64,000 nt of DNA, taken from the NCBI GenBank assembly GCA_050084985.1, contig JBITNC010000001.1:144894001-144958000 (forward strand), read 5' to 3'. Below are positions 35,658-48,036 of the stretch, in pieces. The translations under genes and the position numbers were made by a program. Below the pieces are notes generated by a model. The model did not search any database and was not told the DNA's origin. It saw nothing but the letters and a program-made list of their open reading frames with translations. The first letter of the stretch is position 1. Every line of letters begins with the position of its first letter. This DNA comes from Nageia nagi. Lineage: Eukaryota > Pinophyta.

Positions 35658-37720
35658 ATGAACAATTCATTAGATATTTTATCATTAAATCAATCAAAGC
35701 TTGAACCAACTAAAAGAAAAAGAAAATCATGGAAAGGTATAACATCAATAAGAAAAAGTGCTAGGTTAAATAAAGATAGTGTCCCTTTGGCTATTGAAAC
35801 CAATATCTCTGATGACGAATCTTATCATGGAGATTCTAAAAATAATGATAATCCTGGTAAAATAAGTATAAATATAGCAAATGATGAATCTTATTATGGG
35901 GACTTAGAAGACAATGAGAGCCTTGAAGAAGAAATAATCCAACCTTTTGAGAATAAATGTTAATTAACCCTTTATTGATCTAAAAAATCTAATGATCTAA
36001 ATCTAATGGAAGATAAATTAAGGTTAGTACAAGAATTCTTAAAGCTTCCTAGGGTATTGTATAAGTTTACTAAAGATCTTACCATACCTCATTCATTTCA
36101 CATTATCTATGAATTTTTGATCGAAAGTAGTTTTAGGTCACCTTCTAGGATATTGTTGGCTAAGCCACCCCTCTTGTTGTTCACCTTAACAAGTCAAAAT
36201 AGGACCATCCATGGTCTCAATCTTGTTGAAATGGATCACCCATGGCCCATTTTTCCTATAGAAAGCCATGTCAATTTTTGTATGCCTTGTCCTTCCATCT
36301 CTAAGTCAAACTTTCATCAAACTGCATCATCCTTAACACTTGTAAAAAATTCAAAAGGTCATGAATCAATAACATTAGAAAAAGCTAATTATGAGCATTC
36401 AGATGATGAGATGGTTGAATTCAATGATGAGTCAGATAATGAATCAGAAATGGAATTTGAAATCAATCCTATAGTACAAGGACTTATCAATGCTTACCCT
36501 TATTGGTTGGATAGAGAAAAAGAAATCAAAGAGATAGAAGTAAGGAAGATAATAGGCATACAATCTTATCGAAAAGCTCAAATATGTGTAAGATAGGTAA
36601 TCATAAGAGATTTGGATAATCAACTAATTCAAGAATGGAGAGATCAAAATGGGAGATTTACTCTGAGACACCTAAATATGAGAATGAGAAAGAAATTGAG
36701 AAATCTGATCCCCTAGAGAAAAATAATAACAATGAAACTATGCGAAATGAAAAAAGAAAAATTAGAGAAAAGGATGGCACAATTGAAATAAATGGCTAAA
36801 CAATTAAAGAGGTTAATGCTATTACGTAAAGAAAAGAAGGTGAACAGTTAAATAAAAGGCACCCCTTTTGTGAGAAAATAAAAGGAAAAACATGGAAAGG
36901 GAAAGACATAGATTTTCACAAATATGATGGCATTAGTGATCCAATGATACATATCACAATTTTTGAAGAGGCAGCTTGTAGTTATCAATATGATGAAGAT
37001 ATGTTGGCAAGATTATTTCAACTCAGTTTAGGGAAAGAATCTTTTGAATGGTTCTATAGTATAGAAAATCAAAGTATTACTAACTATGAGCAATTAAAAT
37101 GAGAATTCATAAATCAATATCAACATAATATAAAAAGAAAGCCAACCATTATTGATTTAGCAAGAATGAGACAAGGTGAGAACTAATCATTTGAGAAATT
37201 TGTAAGAACATGGAAGAAAATAGCCACATTCATAAATTTAAATGAAAAAGAGCTAAAGCATATGTTAATCAAATCTCTTAGAGATGAGATAATATTAGAA
37301 TTCTTCAACTATTTGGAGCAACCCCTCGCTAAGATGATTATGTCCATGATTCAAAAAGAGAAGCACTTAGTAAAAATTAGTTATTGGAAACTTAAAAGAG
37401 AAGAAAAGAAACTATCAACTATGAAAACAATAGCAACAGTTACAATGGCAAAAGAAACAGCTTATCCATCTAAGAACAGAACCCCTAGAGTATACACTAA
37501 AATTATAGAAGATCATGATGAGTTGTCACAATCATTGCTTAAAAAGGGTTTGATCCAATTACCACCCATGAGTCAAAAGGTTACTAAAGCTATAGGTGGA
37601 TTTTGTAGGTATCATAGAATTCATGGACACAAAACATGTGAATGTAAAAGGTTTAAAAATGCTATCTAAGATTTGATAAACAAAAAAGCAATATCATTTG
37701 AAAAATAATAAGATAAGAAA
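35658..37720 (+). pseudogene. Tat-like gag of the second gag+PMD element
   Basis: Begins with an ATG 18 bases after the primer site. The N-terminus (35658-35963) has a basic KRKRKSWKG patch and acidic repeats (ISDDESYHGDS / IANDESYYGDL). A second block covers 36006-36596. The capsid core (about 36910-37340) reads DFHKYDGISDPMIHI, DEDMLARLFQLSLGKESFEW, ITNYEQL, FINQYQHNIKRKPT, SFEKFVRTWKKIA and LKHMLIKSLRDEI. The zinc-knuckle-like GFCRYHRIHGHKTCECKRF at about 37600-37656 precedes a stop and DLINKKAI. The C-x2-H-x4-H pattern and 'xxDLIxxxxI' end are typical of the Tat lineage. At least four in-frame stops. No protease follows. Confidence 0.82.
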
Positions 37721-38306
37721 AAACTCTTGTACATGCAGATAATGATAAATTGGGGATTTACAAGAACCCCATGCCACAACATAGCACAGCAATATTGTAT
37801 ACACAAGGTAATATGATGAAAAAGCCATTTATCATAGGACTACAACAAGGAAAACATCAAAATGAAGCTAGCACTAGTGGGGGCACAATACCCTCTAGTT
37901 ATTTCATTTGGTAAACATGCATGATCATACTAAAACTAATGGAACTGATAATAGGATAGATGAACTAATCAATGTCATGATGGAAAAAATGGGGGATCAT
38001 TTTGACATCATATCAGGAGTACTAGCACTCCATTTTTATCAAGAATGGACCACCTGTGATTCTCTTACATAGTCAAATTTTATCAAAATAAAAATTTAAT
38101 TAATTTCCCTTGACATGGAGTTCAAGTCCTAGATTATTTTATCTTTTAAGGCCTCTTGGCATAGAGTTTTAGCTCTCATGTTATCATAAAATTCATGTAA
38201 CAAACAATAATGCCAAATAAACACAAGTTGTCTTTTATATATCATAAAAAGATCAATCATTTTACAAAATCTTAGCATGGCTAAGTAATAATCATGTACA
38301 TAAAAT
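37721..38306. other. short gap between gag and the antisense PMD gene
   Basis: No protease or RT motif in any frame. It carries two degenerate units of the 40-bp repeat at about 38108-38190 (CCTCTTGGCATAGAGTTTTA), the same unit that is arrayed next to the 3' LTR at 49.5 kb. Confidence 0.55.
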
Positions 38307-40573
38307 CTATAGTCTCCTAGAAGGACCCCCTCCCCCTACGCTAGAACTAGTAGCCCTACTAGAGCCACTACCCCTACACCTAGCCTTGTATTTTTCAACC
38401 CTCACCTTTTCTTCCCTGCTTGTCTCTTGACCTTGCATAGTTGCTTGTAAAGGTCCTAGATCTATGTGTTGGCTTTTTGTAGATCTTGGTATAGGGTGTT
38501 ATAGTATCCTCCTTCATATCATAGCTCTCCTTGTAGATCTCTAATTTTGATATCCTTTTGCTCTATGAGCTTGTGTAGCTAGATCGTGTCTAGTTTAGGA
38601 TCCATATCATCTGCATATAAATCATATATTAGTATTGCATGCATTTTAAAATAAAAACAAAAACACATATATAAGATAAAAAATGAATAGATACCATCAT
38701 CATCATCCTCATCTTTGAACACATCTATGTCTCTCTCCATGTTGGGCTCATACTCGTCCTAATCTAGGTTAGTCTTCTCATTGTCATCGTGACCAACATC
38801 TAGCATCCTATCACATGTGTTGTCTATGTCATGTGAGCCCTATCTTTACTATGTGTACTCTATGTTTCATCCTGTCAATGCCTCCTCTATTTCAGATGCA
38901 TCTCCCTCATCCTTAGGTTGGGCTAACTCATGTATGCCTAAGTGATGAGGAGAATGTCCTTGCCACCATTCCATGTAGTCCTTAGCATGCTCAAGACCAT
39001 CTATGTCTAGGTCATTCTCAAAGTCTGAGTCCCTGTTGGGGGATGTCCACTTGAAATTTCAATCTGGAATTCACTCATAATCCTCTAGTAGATCCCTGAT
39101 ATGATAGTAGCATACTACTATCTTGCAATTATCTGGCATCCCCTATTGTATTCTAAACTATCAGAGTACCCTCTCTGGTCTATATGGATCAGCCAACACT
39201 CTGTGTTCTTAGATGTATGATGAGTGTCTCACCTAGGCTATCTCATGCATGTCCTTGATCCAATCTAGGGCATATATGTATAGATGCTAGTGCATCTATG
39301 ACTCCCTAAGTGTGTTGAGTCAAACCCTCCATCCTTCGAAGTTGATGTTAGGAAAGTCAAGACCATATGTAGTCACCCATCGTTGCCATGTGGGCACATC
39401 ATCTAGTAGATCCTATGGTAGAGAGGCTAGTCTAGAGATGCCTATATGATCGTAGGCCCATACCTGCAATATCATGGAATGAGCCACATATCTTCCTCCT
39501 CTTGCCACCTTAGTGAATGCATGCAAATCATGGTATAGTTGCACCAAAATAGCTAGCCACCATGCATATCGCTACTCATGTTAGACCATGTCCATGATAA
39601 TGGGCACCATCCCCACGAGGAATGTCTCCCTACTTTATCTTGGTAGATAATAGCATCTGGTAGGCAAGCAATAAGGAGCCTCAATTGTAGGTCATCCCAT
39701 GCTAGAGGATCCTTTGGTACATGTCTCATTAAGGAAACTCCCCTCTTTCTTTATTTCACCTCATATGAGCCCATGAGCCACATAACCGACTCCTTTGCTC
39801 ATTCCATGCTGAGAACAGGAACCATGTTCACTAGCTTACCTCTGATAGGTAGCCTAGCGATCCTATAGATATCCTTGATAGTCACTGTAATCTCCCCTGT
39901 AGGTAAGTGAAAGGTGTTGGAATTATGATCCCACCTCTCCATCAAGACTATTAGCATATCCTGATCATGATAAATGTAATCGATAAAGGCCAGATAGCTC
40001 AAAACAATAGCCAAAAGTGTGCTCCAACTCTCATCTAATTGGGGCCATTGTTGAGAAATTATAAATGCAGTACTCTTTCCAGAAGCTTGCATATAATAAC
40101 TATGATCCTGGTACAAAATATATAAAAATTAATATTAGTTTTTGCTATTAATGCATTTTTTGAGTTTTGCAAAATAGTAAAAGAGGACCACCCACAATCC
40201 AAACCAGCATAAAAGAGGATCACTCATAGTTTGAACTAGGGTAGAAGGGATCACCAGTGACCCTCTTCCCATATAAAAAATTGATAAAAAATTTATGAGC
40301 AAGGTCGTACAAAAAAGAACAACCTAATTACAGAGGTAGAAATACGAAAAATAGTGTTGAAAGATAAAAATGAAAGCAAAGGTATTCTCATGGGAAAAAC
40401 CCTAGGAACAAGATACTGGACTTATAGGAAAACTATGTAACAAGAAAACATATAAAAAAAATCAAGAATGCACTAAAGAAAGATAGGTAAAGATGATTTA
40501 CCTGATCACCAATAGGAGAATTTTCCACTAAAGCAGCTATGTGTCCCTCTTGGCATGTAATCAGTAAAGCCAT
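38307..40573 (-). pseudogene. antisense, intron-containing plant mobile domain (PMD) gene
   Basis: Proposed exon 1 is 40573-40502 (MALLITCQEGHIAALVENSP and on), ending CAG|GTAAAT. Exon 2 starts at 40107 after ...TTTTGTACCAG in the same frame. It carries WPQLDESWSTLL, LMERW-DHNSNTFHLPTGEITVTI and DIYRIARLPIRGKL (39990-39840), the PMD core, then ILQVWAYDHIGI near 39470. An acidic region lies at 38990-38695. A second candidate intron is 38694-38611 (GTATCT...TATGCAG). Exon 3 encodes a coiled coil and SREEKVRVEKYKARCRGSGS, then a Ser/Gly-rich end with a stop at 38307. Stops and shifts occur downstream of about 39800. The splice sites lie on the strand opposite to the retrotransposon's own RNA. 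Confidence 0.75.
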
Positions 40574-40733
40574 GATAGGGAGATGTGAAAAAGAAGCAAA
40601 GGTAAATCACAAATTAATAGCAACAAAATCAAGAACAAGCACTCGCCTTACAAACTCTCAAAAACTCCTAAGCACTCTTCATTCTGAAAATACAAGCAAT
40701 TGATAATAAAAGGGGGGTCAACCCTCTTTTATA

Positions 40734-41227
40734 TTGGAATGTATAATGCATTATTGTAAAGGTTTGTATTAAATCTTCTATGTAACTTCACTAATACTTA
40801 AAGGTATCATTTGATAACTTAAGTATTTAAATCAATATGATAATATAACTTGTCCTACACTCCATGTCATGAGCATGCCCCTTGGGTAAAATGATGTGCA
40901 TGTCATGCTTTTATACATTGGATAAAAGGGTGATCCAAAGAGGAATTTTGGCCTATAAATAGAAGGCTCCCTCTTTGTGATCATACACCAATTGTGGAGT
41001 AAAGTTATGCTATATGATAGAAGTGTAGGAGTTGAGATTAGGAGGATTGTAAGAGAGTTGTATTTGTGATTGAAGTAAAGATCTAGTTAGTGGATGTACT
41101 CTTAGTTGGAGGAACCACTTACATCTTGTGTTGTGAGATTGCATTGTGAGTTTGTTAGATGTAATTGTGAGCTTTCATGTGATCTTGGTTGATTAAGAGT
41201 TATCTTGTTAGTGTTAGTTCCTTCAAA
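40734..41227 (+). repeat. 5' LTR of the copia element
   Basis: Begins TTGGAATGTATAATGC, ends TAGTTCCTTCAAA. Contains GGCCTATAAATAGAAGGC near 40950, a TATA box in a typical LTR promoter setting. Confidence 0.92.
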
Positions 41228-41240
41228 TTGGTATCAAAGC
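41228..41240 (+). promoter_or_regulatory. primer-binding site of the copia element
   Basis: TTGGTATCAAAGC; the last 12 bases match 11 of 12 of the initiator tRNA-Met complement TGGTATCAGAGC. Confidence 0.88.
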
Positions 41241-43938
41241 TTGATGTGAAAGCTCTTCTTCTTGGTGTGGAAGCTACATCTTGGTGATCCTTCTTCATTC
41301 TTTATCTTGCACCCCATTGGTGAGGTAAAACTAAGAGAAGGTATAAATTTCCTCCTCCTTTGGTTATTTATGTATTATTACATTATATACTAACATATTT
41401 TATGAGATATGTGAGCTTATTGTTTTCAAAATATGATCAAAATGGCAATGCAAGTAATTTTTTTTCTATACTAACCTCTAATGTTAATAGCATTTTTTTT
41501 CAAAATACTTAATACATGATATACCGTTTAAGAGGATAGTATGTAATGCAAATATTTTTACTAACCTTTGGTTTGTTAGTAGCATTAATTAATATTTTAA
41601 AAAAAATTGATAATAATCCCTAGCTAAAGGGGCTAATATACAATTTTTTTTCCAATTTTTTTGTTATATATAAAAAAAGGGTTATATTATATCAATAATG
41701 TTGTGTTTAGTAGAAATTCAATCTATTACATCTTTGGTATCAAAAGGGGGGAAAGGAAAAATTCTTTTGGGAAGTTTTCATTTTTTAAAGAAAAAAAAAA
41801 TTATATATATATATATTAAAATAAAAAAAATTCCAAAAGCCTTTTTTTTATAAATATTTATATATATAATAAATTTAAAAACTATTAAAAAAAAAGGTGG
41901 AGGGGGCCAACCACCTCATGGCCCTACCGCACTGGTGGCCTACCTCCTCATAGCCTATCGCATTGGCAGCCCTATCGTAGTGGCCTATCGCACTGTAGTG
42001 ACCCTACCACCATGGCCTATCACATTAGCTACCCTACCACCTAGCAGCCTCCACCCCTCACCCAACATGCATCCTCCCTTCGTGACCCCTCTCTCACTCC
42101 TCTTCTTGCCATTATGCCTCTAAACTTTGCCTTTTTCTTGACTTAGACTCTTCTATTTCAAAACTTTGTGCCCCTTCCATTTTTTTCTCCTTCAATTTTG
42201 GGGTTCCTTGCATGTTTTCTAATTCATGAGGCTTTCACTTATTTTTGGTGGATGCATTTAAGTTTTGCTTGCAAACCATTTGTTTCCATTAAAAAGAATC
42301 TAGAAGTAAATGTATAATTTTTTGGAGGGCATTTAATATTTTTTCTTTGCTTACAAGCCATTTCATTTATTAAATGCACTTTTACTCCAAATTTAAGCTT
42401 GGTCATGATGAGTTTAATTACTTTACTCTAAAATAAATAGAGGGACAAATTTCATCATTACCCCTTAAAAGCTCTCTTACTTTGAGTAAAATTGTGGCTA
42501 TAATATGAAGTTTTTTTTAGGGAGTATAATTTGGGTTGGCAAAAACATCTAAAGTATGATTATGCCTAAAAAATTTTTGTAAGAGAAGGGGAATACTAAT
42601 ACTTTAATTTAGCAATGCTATTAAGGGAAAAATAAATTGCATTTACTTAAACATTAGAATGGATGTTTACTTATTTTTTTCTTAGCAGACTTTTAAAGGA
42701 TAAAGTATTAAGTTAAGCTAAGTATGCTATCTTTAGGAGTACAACTTTAAGTAAAAAAGGGGAATTTTGTATGAATTTTTTTTACTTAAAGTTTAACACA
42801 TGTTGCTTGCTTAATTTTTTTTAAGTTAATGATTAGGATGTGAAATTTTAAGTTAAATGCATGATTACTACTTATTTTAAGTTAAATAAATGCATGCTTA
42901 GTACTTAAATTTTTTAAGCTAATCATGCATGTTTTTTGGAACTTATTTGTTAAGTTAAAAATGCATGCTTAAGACTTAAAATTTTTTTAATATGAATGCT
43001 TATGACTTATAATGCATTGTGAGTATTTATACTTTATGCAAAGTTAACTTATGCAAATTATAGAATTAATGCATGAGTATTTATCATTTTTTTTGCAAAA
43101 GTTTAATTGTGCAAAATTAGGAATGATGTAAAAGGTGTCCTTTAGGGGTTGGTAAACAAAACCCATTGGATGCTTAAGTTTCAAGTTATTGAATGGATGA
43201 TGTTTTACTTATGCTCTTTTATTTCATGTTTTGTACTTTGATTAATTTGCTTATGCAAACAAATATGGAAACATTGATATGAGCAACCTCCTAAAGAGAA
43301 CACATCCGCATGTACATTCCATGATATGATTTGTTTGGGGAGCCATGAGATGAGGATAGGTGGATTGGAGCCTTTAAATTAAATAATTCAAGTGGTGAAA
43401 ATTTTGTACTCCTTAATTGTCCCTAAGTCCTTTGTTAGTTTGGACATAACTCTATTAGGTGGATAGGCATGTGTGTAGTGATACCACATATCCACACATC
43501 CATTTAAGAATTATCCTGATAACCTAGGAGGATAACTTGAAACATAATAAAAATTAATAATTTGGTTGATCCAATAAATATCAAAACCTTGAAAAATAAA
43601 TAGTACTTCTCCTTGTGAGAGTATATTGCTACCCAACGAGAACTAGTTGAGGATTGGTAAGACCTGGGCTCCTCTTGAGTGGGCATCCAGGTGAAGGCCT
43701 AATTTTAGATAAGAAAACAAGCCTCAATAATGTCATTCTACATCTATGACTCTTGATATGAGAAATGTATTTGGGTACATGGGTTATTATTTGAGTTGTA
43801 AAATATTTACTCTTATGAATCAAAATCAAACATGTCTTTAATGTTAAATGTAACATGTATTATTTACTTGGTTAAAATTAACATTTAATATTGTTTATTG
43901 AAACCACATGCTTATTATTTCACATTCTTATGTACCAA
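41241..43938 (+). other. long 5' leader of the copia element, with a GC-rich repeat patch
   Basis: No recognised coding. A GC-rich patch at about 41903-42065 repeats GGCC(T/C)ATCxCA and GCCCTACC(G/A)C units and includes a 62-codon frame (41935-42123) that I do not trust. From 42650 to 43090, AAGTTAA and ATGCATG motifs recur. The leader is several times longer than in typical copia elements. Confidence 0.5.
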
Positions 43939-44861
43939 ATGGGAGAATCCTTTTCACCCAAACACATTCTTGATGGTTCTAACTATGAGATTTGGGAACC
44001 TTGAATGAGAGCTAAATTGTAAGCAAGGAAGCTTTGGCAAACAATGAATGAGAACCTTGTACCTCCTACAGATGAGAAGGAACTAGAGGTTTACAACATA
44101 AAGAATGAGTTGGCAACCTCCATGATTTACCATGCAATTTTAGATGATGTGCTTCTGATGATTTCCTTTTCAACCTTGGCAAAGGAAGCTTGGGATAAGC
44201 TTAAACAAATCTACCTTGGTTTCAATTTTTCAAGAAGTTTTACCATCCTCCAAAAGTTGCTTCAATCTTATCAGGGGAAGATAAAAATATGGCTATCTAC
44301 TTAAACAAAATCATTGACCTAAGGATCCAACTTATTGCTTGTGAGTGCAATTGGATCAATGATGAGTTCATGGTCTTTATCATTCTTTAAAGCCTCTCTT
44401 AAAAGTTTGAAAACTTTATGACAGTTATAAAAACAAGGCTTGATGATAAAAAATAAGTCTTCTCCCTTGAGAATCTTTCAAGGCACCTATTGAAGCATGA
44501 GAAAACCCTTAATAATAAAGTGTTGATTTCTTCTCCTAAGGATAATAACATTTCCATTGGTGCAACCAAAACTCCTTTCAAAAAGAAGTTCAATAATCAA
44601 AACAAATCTTATCCTTCTTTCTCTAAAAGGTTTGAGAAAAGAGGTAATGGCTACAACAGCAATAGGAACAATAGAAACAATAACCATAGCAGCAGTAACA
44701 GCGGCAACAATAATTATTTCAAGAAAAGAGATGGAAAAGGCAAAGCAAACACTCCTTATCTTAAAGAAAAGTTTGATGGCAATTGTAACTATTATGGCAT
44801 TCAAGGTTACAAAGAAATTGATTGGTACAAAAAAGAGAGAGAAAAAGAACAAAGGAAATAG
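43939..44861 (+). pseudogene. copia gag
   Basis: Starts at an ATG (43939) with MGESFSPKHILDGSNYEIW, the usual opening of plant copia gag. LARKLWQTMNENLVPP-like and AKEAWDKLKQIYLGF motifs of the UBN2 family follow (about 44020-44225). The nucleocapsid part is Asn/Ser-rich (NRNNRNNNHSSSNSGNNN, 44660-44715). The zinc knuckle near 44773-44815 is decayed: CNYYGIQGYKEIDWYK keeps the first Cys but has lost the other Cys and His ligands. Stops interrupt it at about 44004, 44302 and 44455. Frames in other phases over 44487-44988 are shadows. Confidence 0.85.
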
Positions 44862-45033
44862 AAATGTAAAAAACTACAAAGGAAAGAAAAATATTCATGC
44901 TAGTTTTGTTGTGATGCTCTACTTTTTATCTCACTCTTTTTCATCTGAATGGATTATTAACTCTAGTTGCACTAATCATATGCTTTGAGAAAAAAATTTT
45001 GATAACTTTCACAAGTATAAAAAGGATGCAGTT
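44862..45033 (+). pseudogene. copia protease remnant
   Basis: WIINSSCTNHML near 44950-44985 stands for the copia protease active site W(I/L)DSG(C/A)(T/S)xHM. Here the catalytic Asp is Asn and the Gly is Ser, so it would be inactive even without the downstream stop. Confidence 0.8.
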
Positions 45034-46274
45034 GTGATAGGTGATAACTCTACCCTTGAAGTTCAAGGAATTGGGAGTGTGTTGACTCATGAAAAGATTT
45101 TTGAAAATGTTCTCTATGTGTTTAAGTTAAGAATGAACCTTCTCTCCATGATCCAAGTTGCTAGAAAAGGATACTCTTTTGAGTTTAACTCTCAATCTTG
45201 GTACATTAAGAAAGGACTTGCTACTTTGGTTAAAGGATATTTGAAAGATAACCTCTACATTATGGATCAAGTTGTATCAAATATGTGTCTTGCTTCTAGT
45301 GTGTATTCTAAAAGTAATCTTTGGTAGCATCATTTAGGGCACCTTAACCTAAAGAGTATTCAAGTCATGAAAGACCAAGAACTTATAGAAAGTTTGCCTT
45401 CAATTTCTCCTTCGTTGGTTTACGTGAGAAGTGCATTCTTGGCAAGATGTATAGATAGAAGTTTGAAAAAGATAAGGCAACAAGAGCATCTCAACCTTTT
45501 CAACTTGTGCATTTACATTTAATGGATCCATTTTAGACTAAGTCATTTGGAGGAGCATCTTACATCTTGACCTTCATTAATGACTTTAGTAGGATGACCT
45601 TTGGGTATCTATTTGAGCACAAAGATCAAACTTTTGAAAGTTTTAAGATTTTTAAGGCCTTTGTTGAGAATCAAACTAACTTTAAAATTAAGATGTTGAG
45701 ATCAAATAATGGAGGATAATATAATAGTAATGAGTTCAATAATTATTATGCTAAGTATGAAATCAAAAGGCAGTTTATAATTCCATACACTCCTCAACAG
45801 AATGGTGTTATCGAAAGGAAAAATAGAATAATAATAGAGATGGATAGATGAATGTTGGATAATCTTCCTAAATTCTTATGGGGTGAAGCTATGAGCATTG
45901 CTATTTACACCTTGAATAGGTGTCTCATAAAAGCTATTCAAAGTAAAACTCCTTTTGAAGCATGGTTAGGAAGAAAATCTAACATTTCTCACCTTAAGGT
46001 GTTTGGTTGTGAAGCATTCTCCTATATTATTTCTGATAAAAAGAATAACTTGGAAAAAAGAGCTAAAGAATGCATCTTTGTGGGTTATGACACTCAGCAT
46101 AGAGGCTACAAGCTCTACTCTCCAACCTATAAAGTAGTATTTATTTCAAGGAATGTAAAGTTTAATGAATTTTCTAAAGAATCTGCTTCTAATAAGAATG
46201 TTGATGATCTAGATGACTCTTTAGTTGCTTCTAGCTGGTTGGATATTGATGTAGACAAGTCACCACAAGAATAA
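45034..46274 (+). pseudogene. copia GAG-pre-integrase and integrase
   Basis: GIGSV and LYVFKLRMNLLSMIQVARKG (45070-45165) end the protease linker. A stop replaces Trp before HHLGHLNLKSIQVM (about 45328-45370), the pre-integrase zinc region. The catalytic core is damaged by shifts between 45400 and 45780. It recovers at IPYTPQQNGVIERKN (about 45780-45825), where the final Glu of the D,D-35-E triad lies. LPKFLWGEAMSIAIYTLNRC, KTPFEAWLGRKSNISHLKVF and CIFVGYD-HRGYKLY follow. This is the standard copia integrase order. Confidence 0.88.
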
Positions 46275-47130
46275 AATTCTCCAACATAAAGGGTAACAAG
46301 GAGCATGACCTTGAACAAATCCTTAATTACCAAGATTGACAATAAGCATGAGCCCTTAACCTTCAAAAAAACTTCTAGGCATGAGTGCTGGATGGAAGCC
46401 ATGAAAGTGGAATGTAAGGTGCTTATAAAAAATAAAACTTGAGACTTGGTTCCTTATCCCAATGAAAAGAATGTGATTGGCAATAAATGGATCTACAAGG
46501 TCAAGTTCAATTTAGTAGGAGATATTGAGAAATACAAGGCAAGATTAGTAGTTAAAATTTTTGCTCAAAAATATAGTGTAGATTATGAAGAAACCTTTGC
46601 TCCCATGGTAAAGATACCTACTATGAGAGTTATCCTTGCTCTTTATGCAGCTCAAGGATGGAAAGTTTTTCAACTTGACATCAAGAGTGCATTTATCAAT
46701 GGTGACTTAGATGTGAAAATCTTCATGAATCAACTAGAAGGGTTTATTGTGAAAGGCAAAGATTCCTTTGTGTACAAGATAAAGAAGTCATTGTATAGAT
46801 TGAAGCAAGCACCTTGAGCTTGGTACAGAAAGATTTCAGGGTACTTTATAGACATTGGATTCTCTAAGTGTTTTTTTGACTTTGATCTATATATGCTCAA
46901 TCAAGGAAAATATGTGGTCTTGATTCTCCTTTATGTGGATGATCTTTTGATTACTGAAAATAATGATGAAATCATTCAAGAGTGCATATCCAAACTTAAA
47001 GCAACATTTTACATGATTGATCTTGGTCTCTTGCATTACTATCTTAGAATTTAAATGTACAAATACAAGGATTGTACTTACCTTAATCAATCTAAGTATA
47101 TATTATACATCTTGTAGAAGTTTGGAATGG
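46275..47130 (+). pseudogene. copia reverse transcriptase
   Basis: NVIGNKWIYKVKFN, YKARLVVKIFAQKYSVDYEE-TFAPMVK and FQLDIKSAFINGDL (46446-46712, first catalytic Asp) lead to KKSLYRLKQAP. There a TGG Trp codon has become a TGA stop at 46816. The xxDD box LLYVDDLLIT is at about 46929-46958, followed by MIDLGLLHYYLRI. Apart from stops the frame is largely kept. Confidence 0.92.
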
Positions 47131-47897
47131 AGGAGTGTAGATATGTTGCAATCCTAGTCTCTCTTGAAATCATTATTTCTCTAAGCTCTAATTCTCAGTT
47201 AACTGATGCTACAGCTTACAAGTAATTAATTGGTAGTCTTTTGTATTTGACTATATCTAGGTTAGATATTACCTTTGTAATGAATTTGATGGCATGATTC
47301 ATGCAAAAACCTTATGTTGAGCATCTTAATGCTGTTAAGCAAATCTTGAGATATGTTGCAGGGACTAAGGATCTTGCTCTCAAGTATTCCAAGTTGCCCT
47401 CATTTATTCTATTTAGATTCTCAAGTTTTAACTATAAGAGAGATAGAGCTGATAGGAAGTCAACCTCTACATATGTGTTTAGCATTAGTTCAAATGCTAT
47501 CTCTTGGGATTCCAAAAAGCAACCTACTATTTCTCTTTCCACCACAAAAGTTGAATATCATGCCATGTATGTTGCAGCCTAGGAAGCCATTTGGCTAAGG
47601 CATCTTTTGAAATAAATTAGATATGAGCAAGATGGTTCATCTTTGATCTCTTTAGATAATTAGTCAGCTATTTTTTTGGCTAAGAATCTATTGTTTCATC
47701 AAAGAATAAAAAATATGGAAATCCATTCCCATTTTATCAGAGAGAAGGTTCTTGATGGCATCATCCACCTGGAGTATTGTCCATCCACCTTGAACTCTAT
47801 TTATTTGTTCACCAAGCCCCTCCTGAAAGCTCAATTTTGTAAGCTTAGGGATGCTATCGAGTTGATGAAGTTACCTTCAAAGGGGAGTGAAGTTTGA
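47131..47897 (+). pseudogene. copia RNase H
   Basis: YLTISRLDITFVMNLMA, HLNAVKQILRYVAGTKDLAL, DRKSTSTYVFSIS and SNAISWDSKKQPTISLSTT, then VEYHAM (47240-47567), identify copia RNase H. SAIFLAKNLLFHQRIKNMEI, HSHFIREKV and STLNSIYLFTKPL complete it before the stop near 47897. Several stops at Trp, Gln and Arg positions fit transition decay. Confidence 0.9.
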
Positions 47898-48036
47898 ATT
47901 CTTGTGTTGAATTCATGTTTGTGATGATAACTTCACCCCTAGGAGGACTTTATACTATATAGTGTTGATTTTATTATACACCTTCATGGTAAGTTTGCTC
48001 TACATGAGGAACTTGCTATATAAATTGGCCAATCTA

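Noticed and set aside
38307-40573. PMD gene as an ordinary host gene of the MAIN/MAIL type
   Set aside because: The same gene type in the same antisense position occurs inside other LTR elements in this window, once within a perfect target duplication, so a transposon context explains it better.
44487-44988. Overlapping open frames on both strands over the copia nucleocapsid region
   Set aside because: Only the 44490-44861 frame carries the gag sequence; the others are shadows kept open by low-complexity Asn/Ser codons.
46127-46402. 91-codon minus-strand ORF
   Set aside because: Antisense shadow of the end of copia integrase; no motif.
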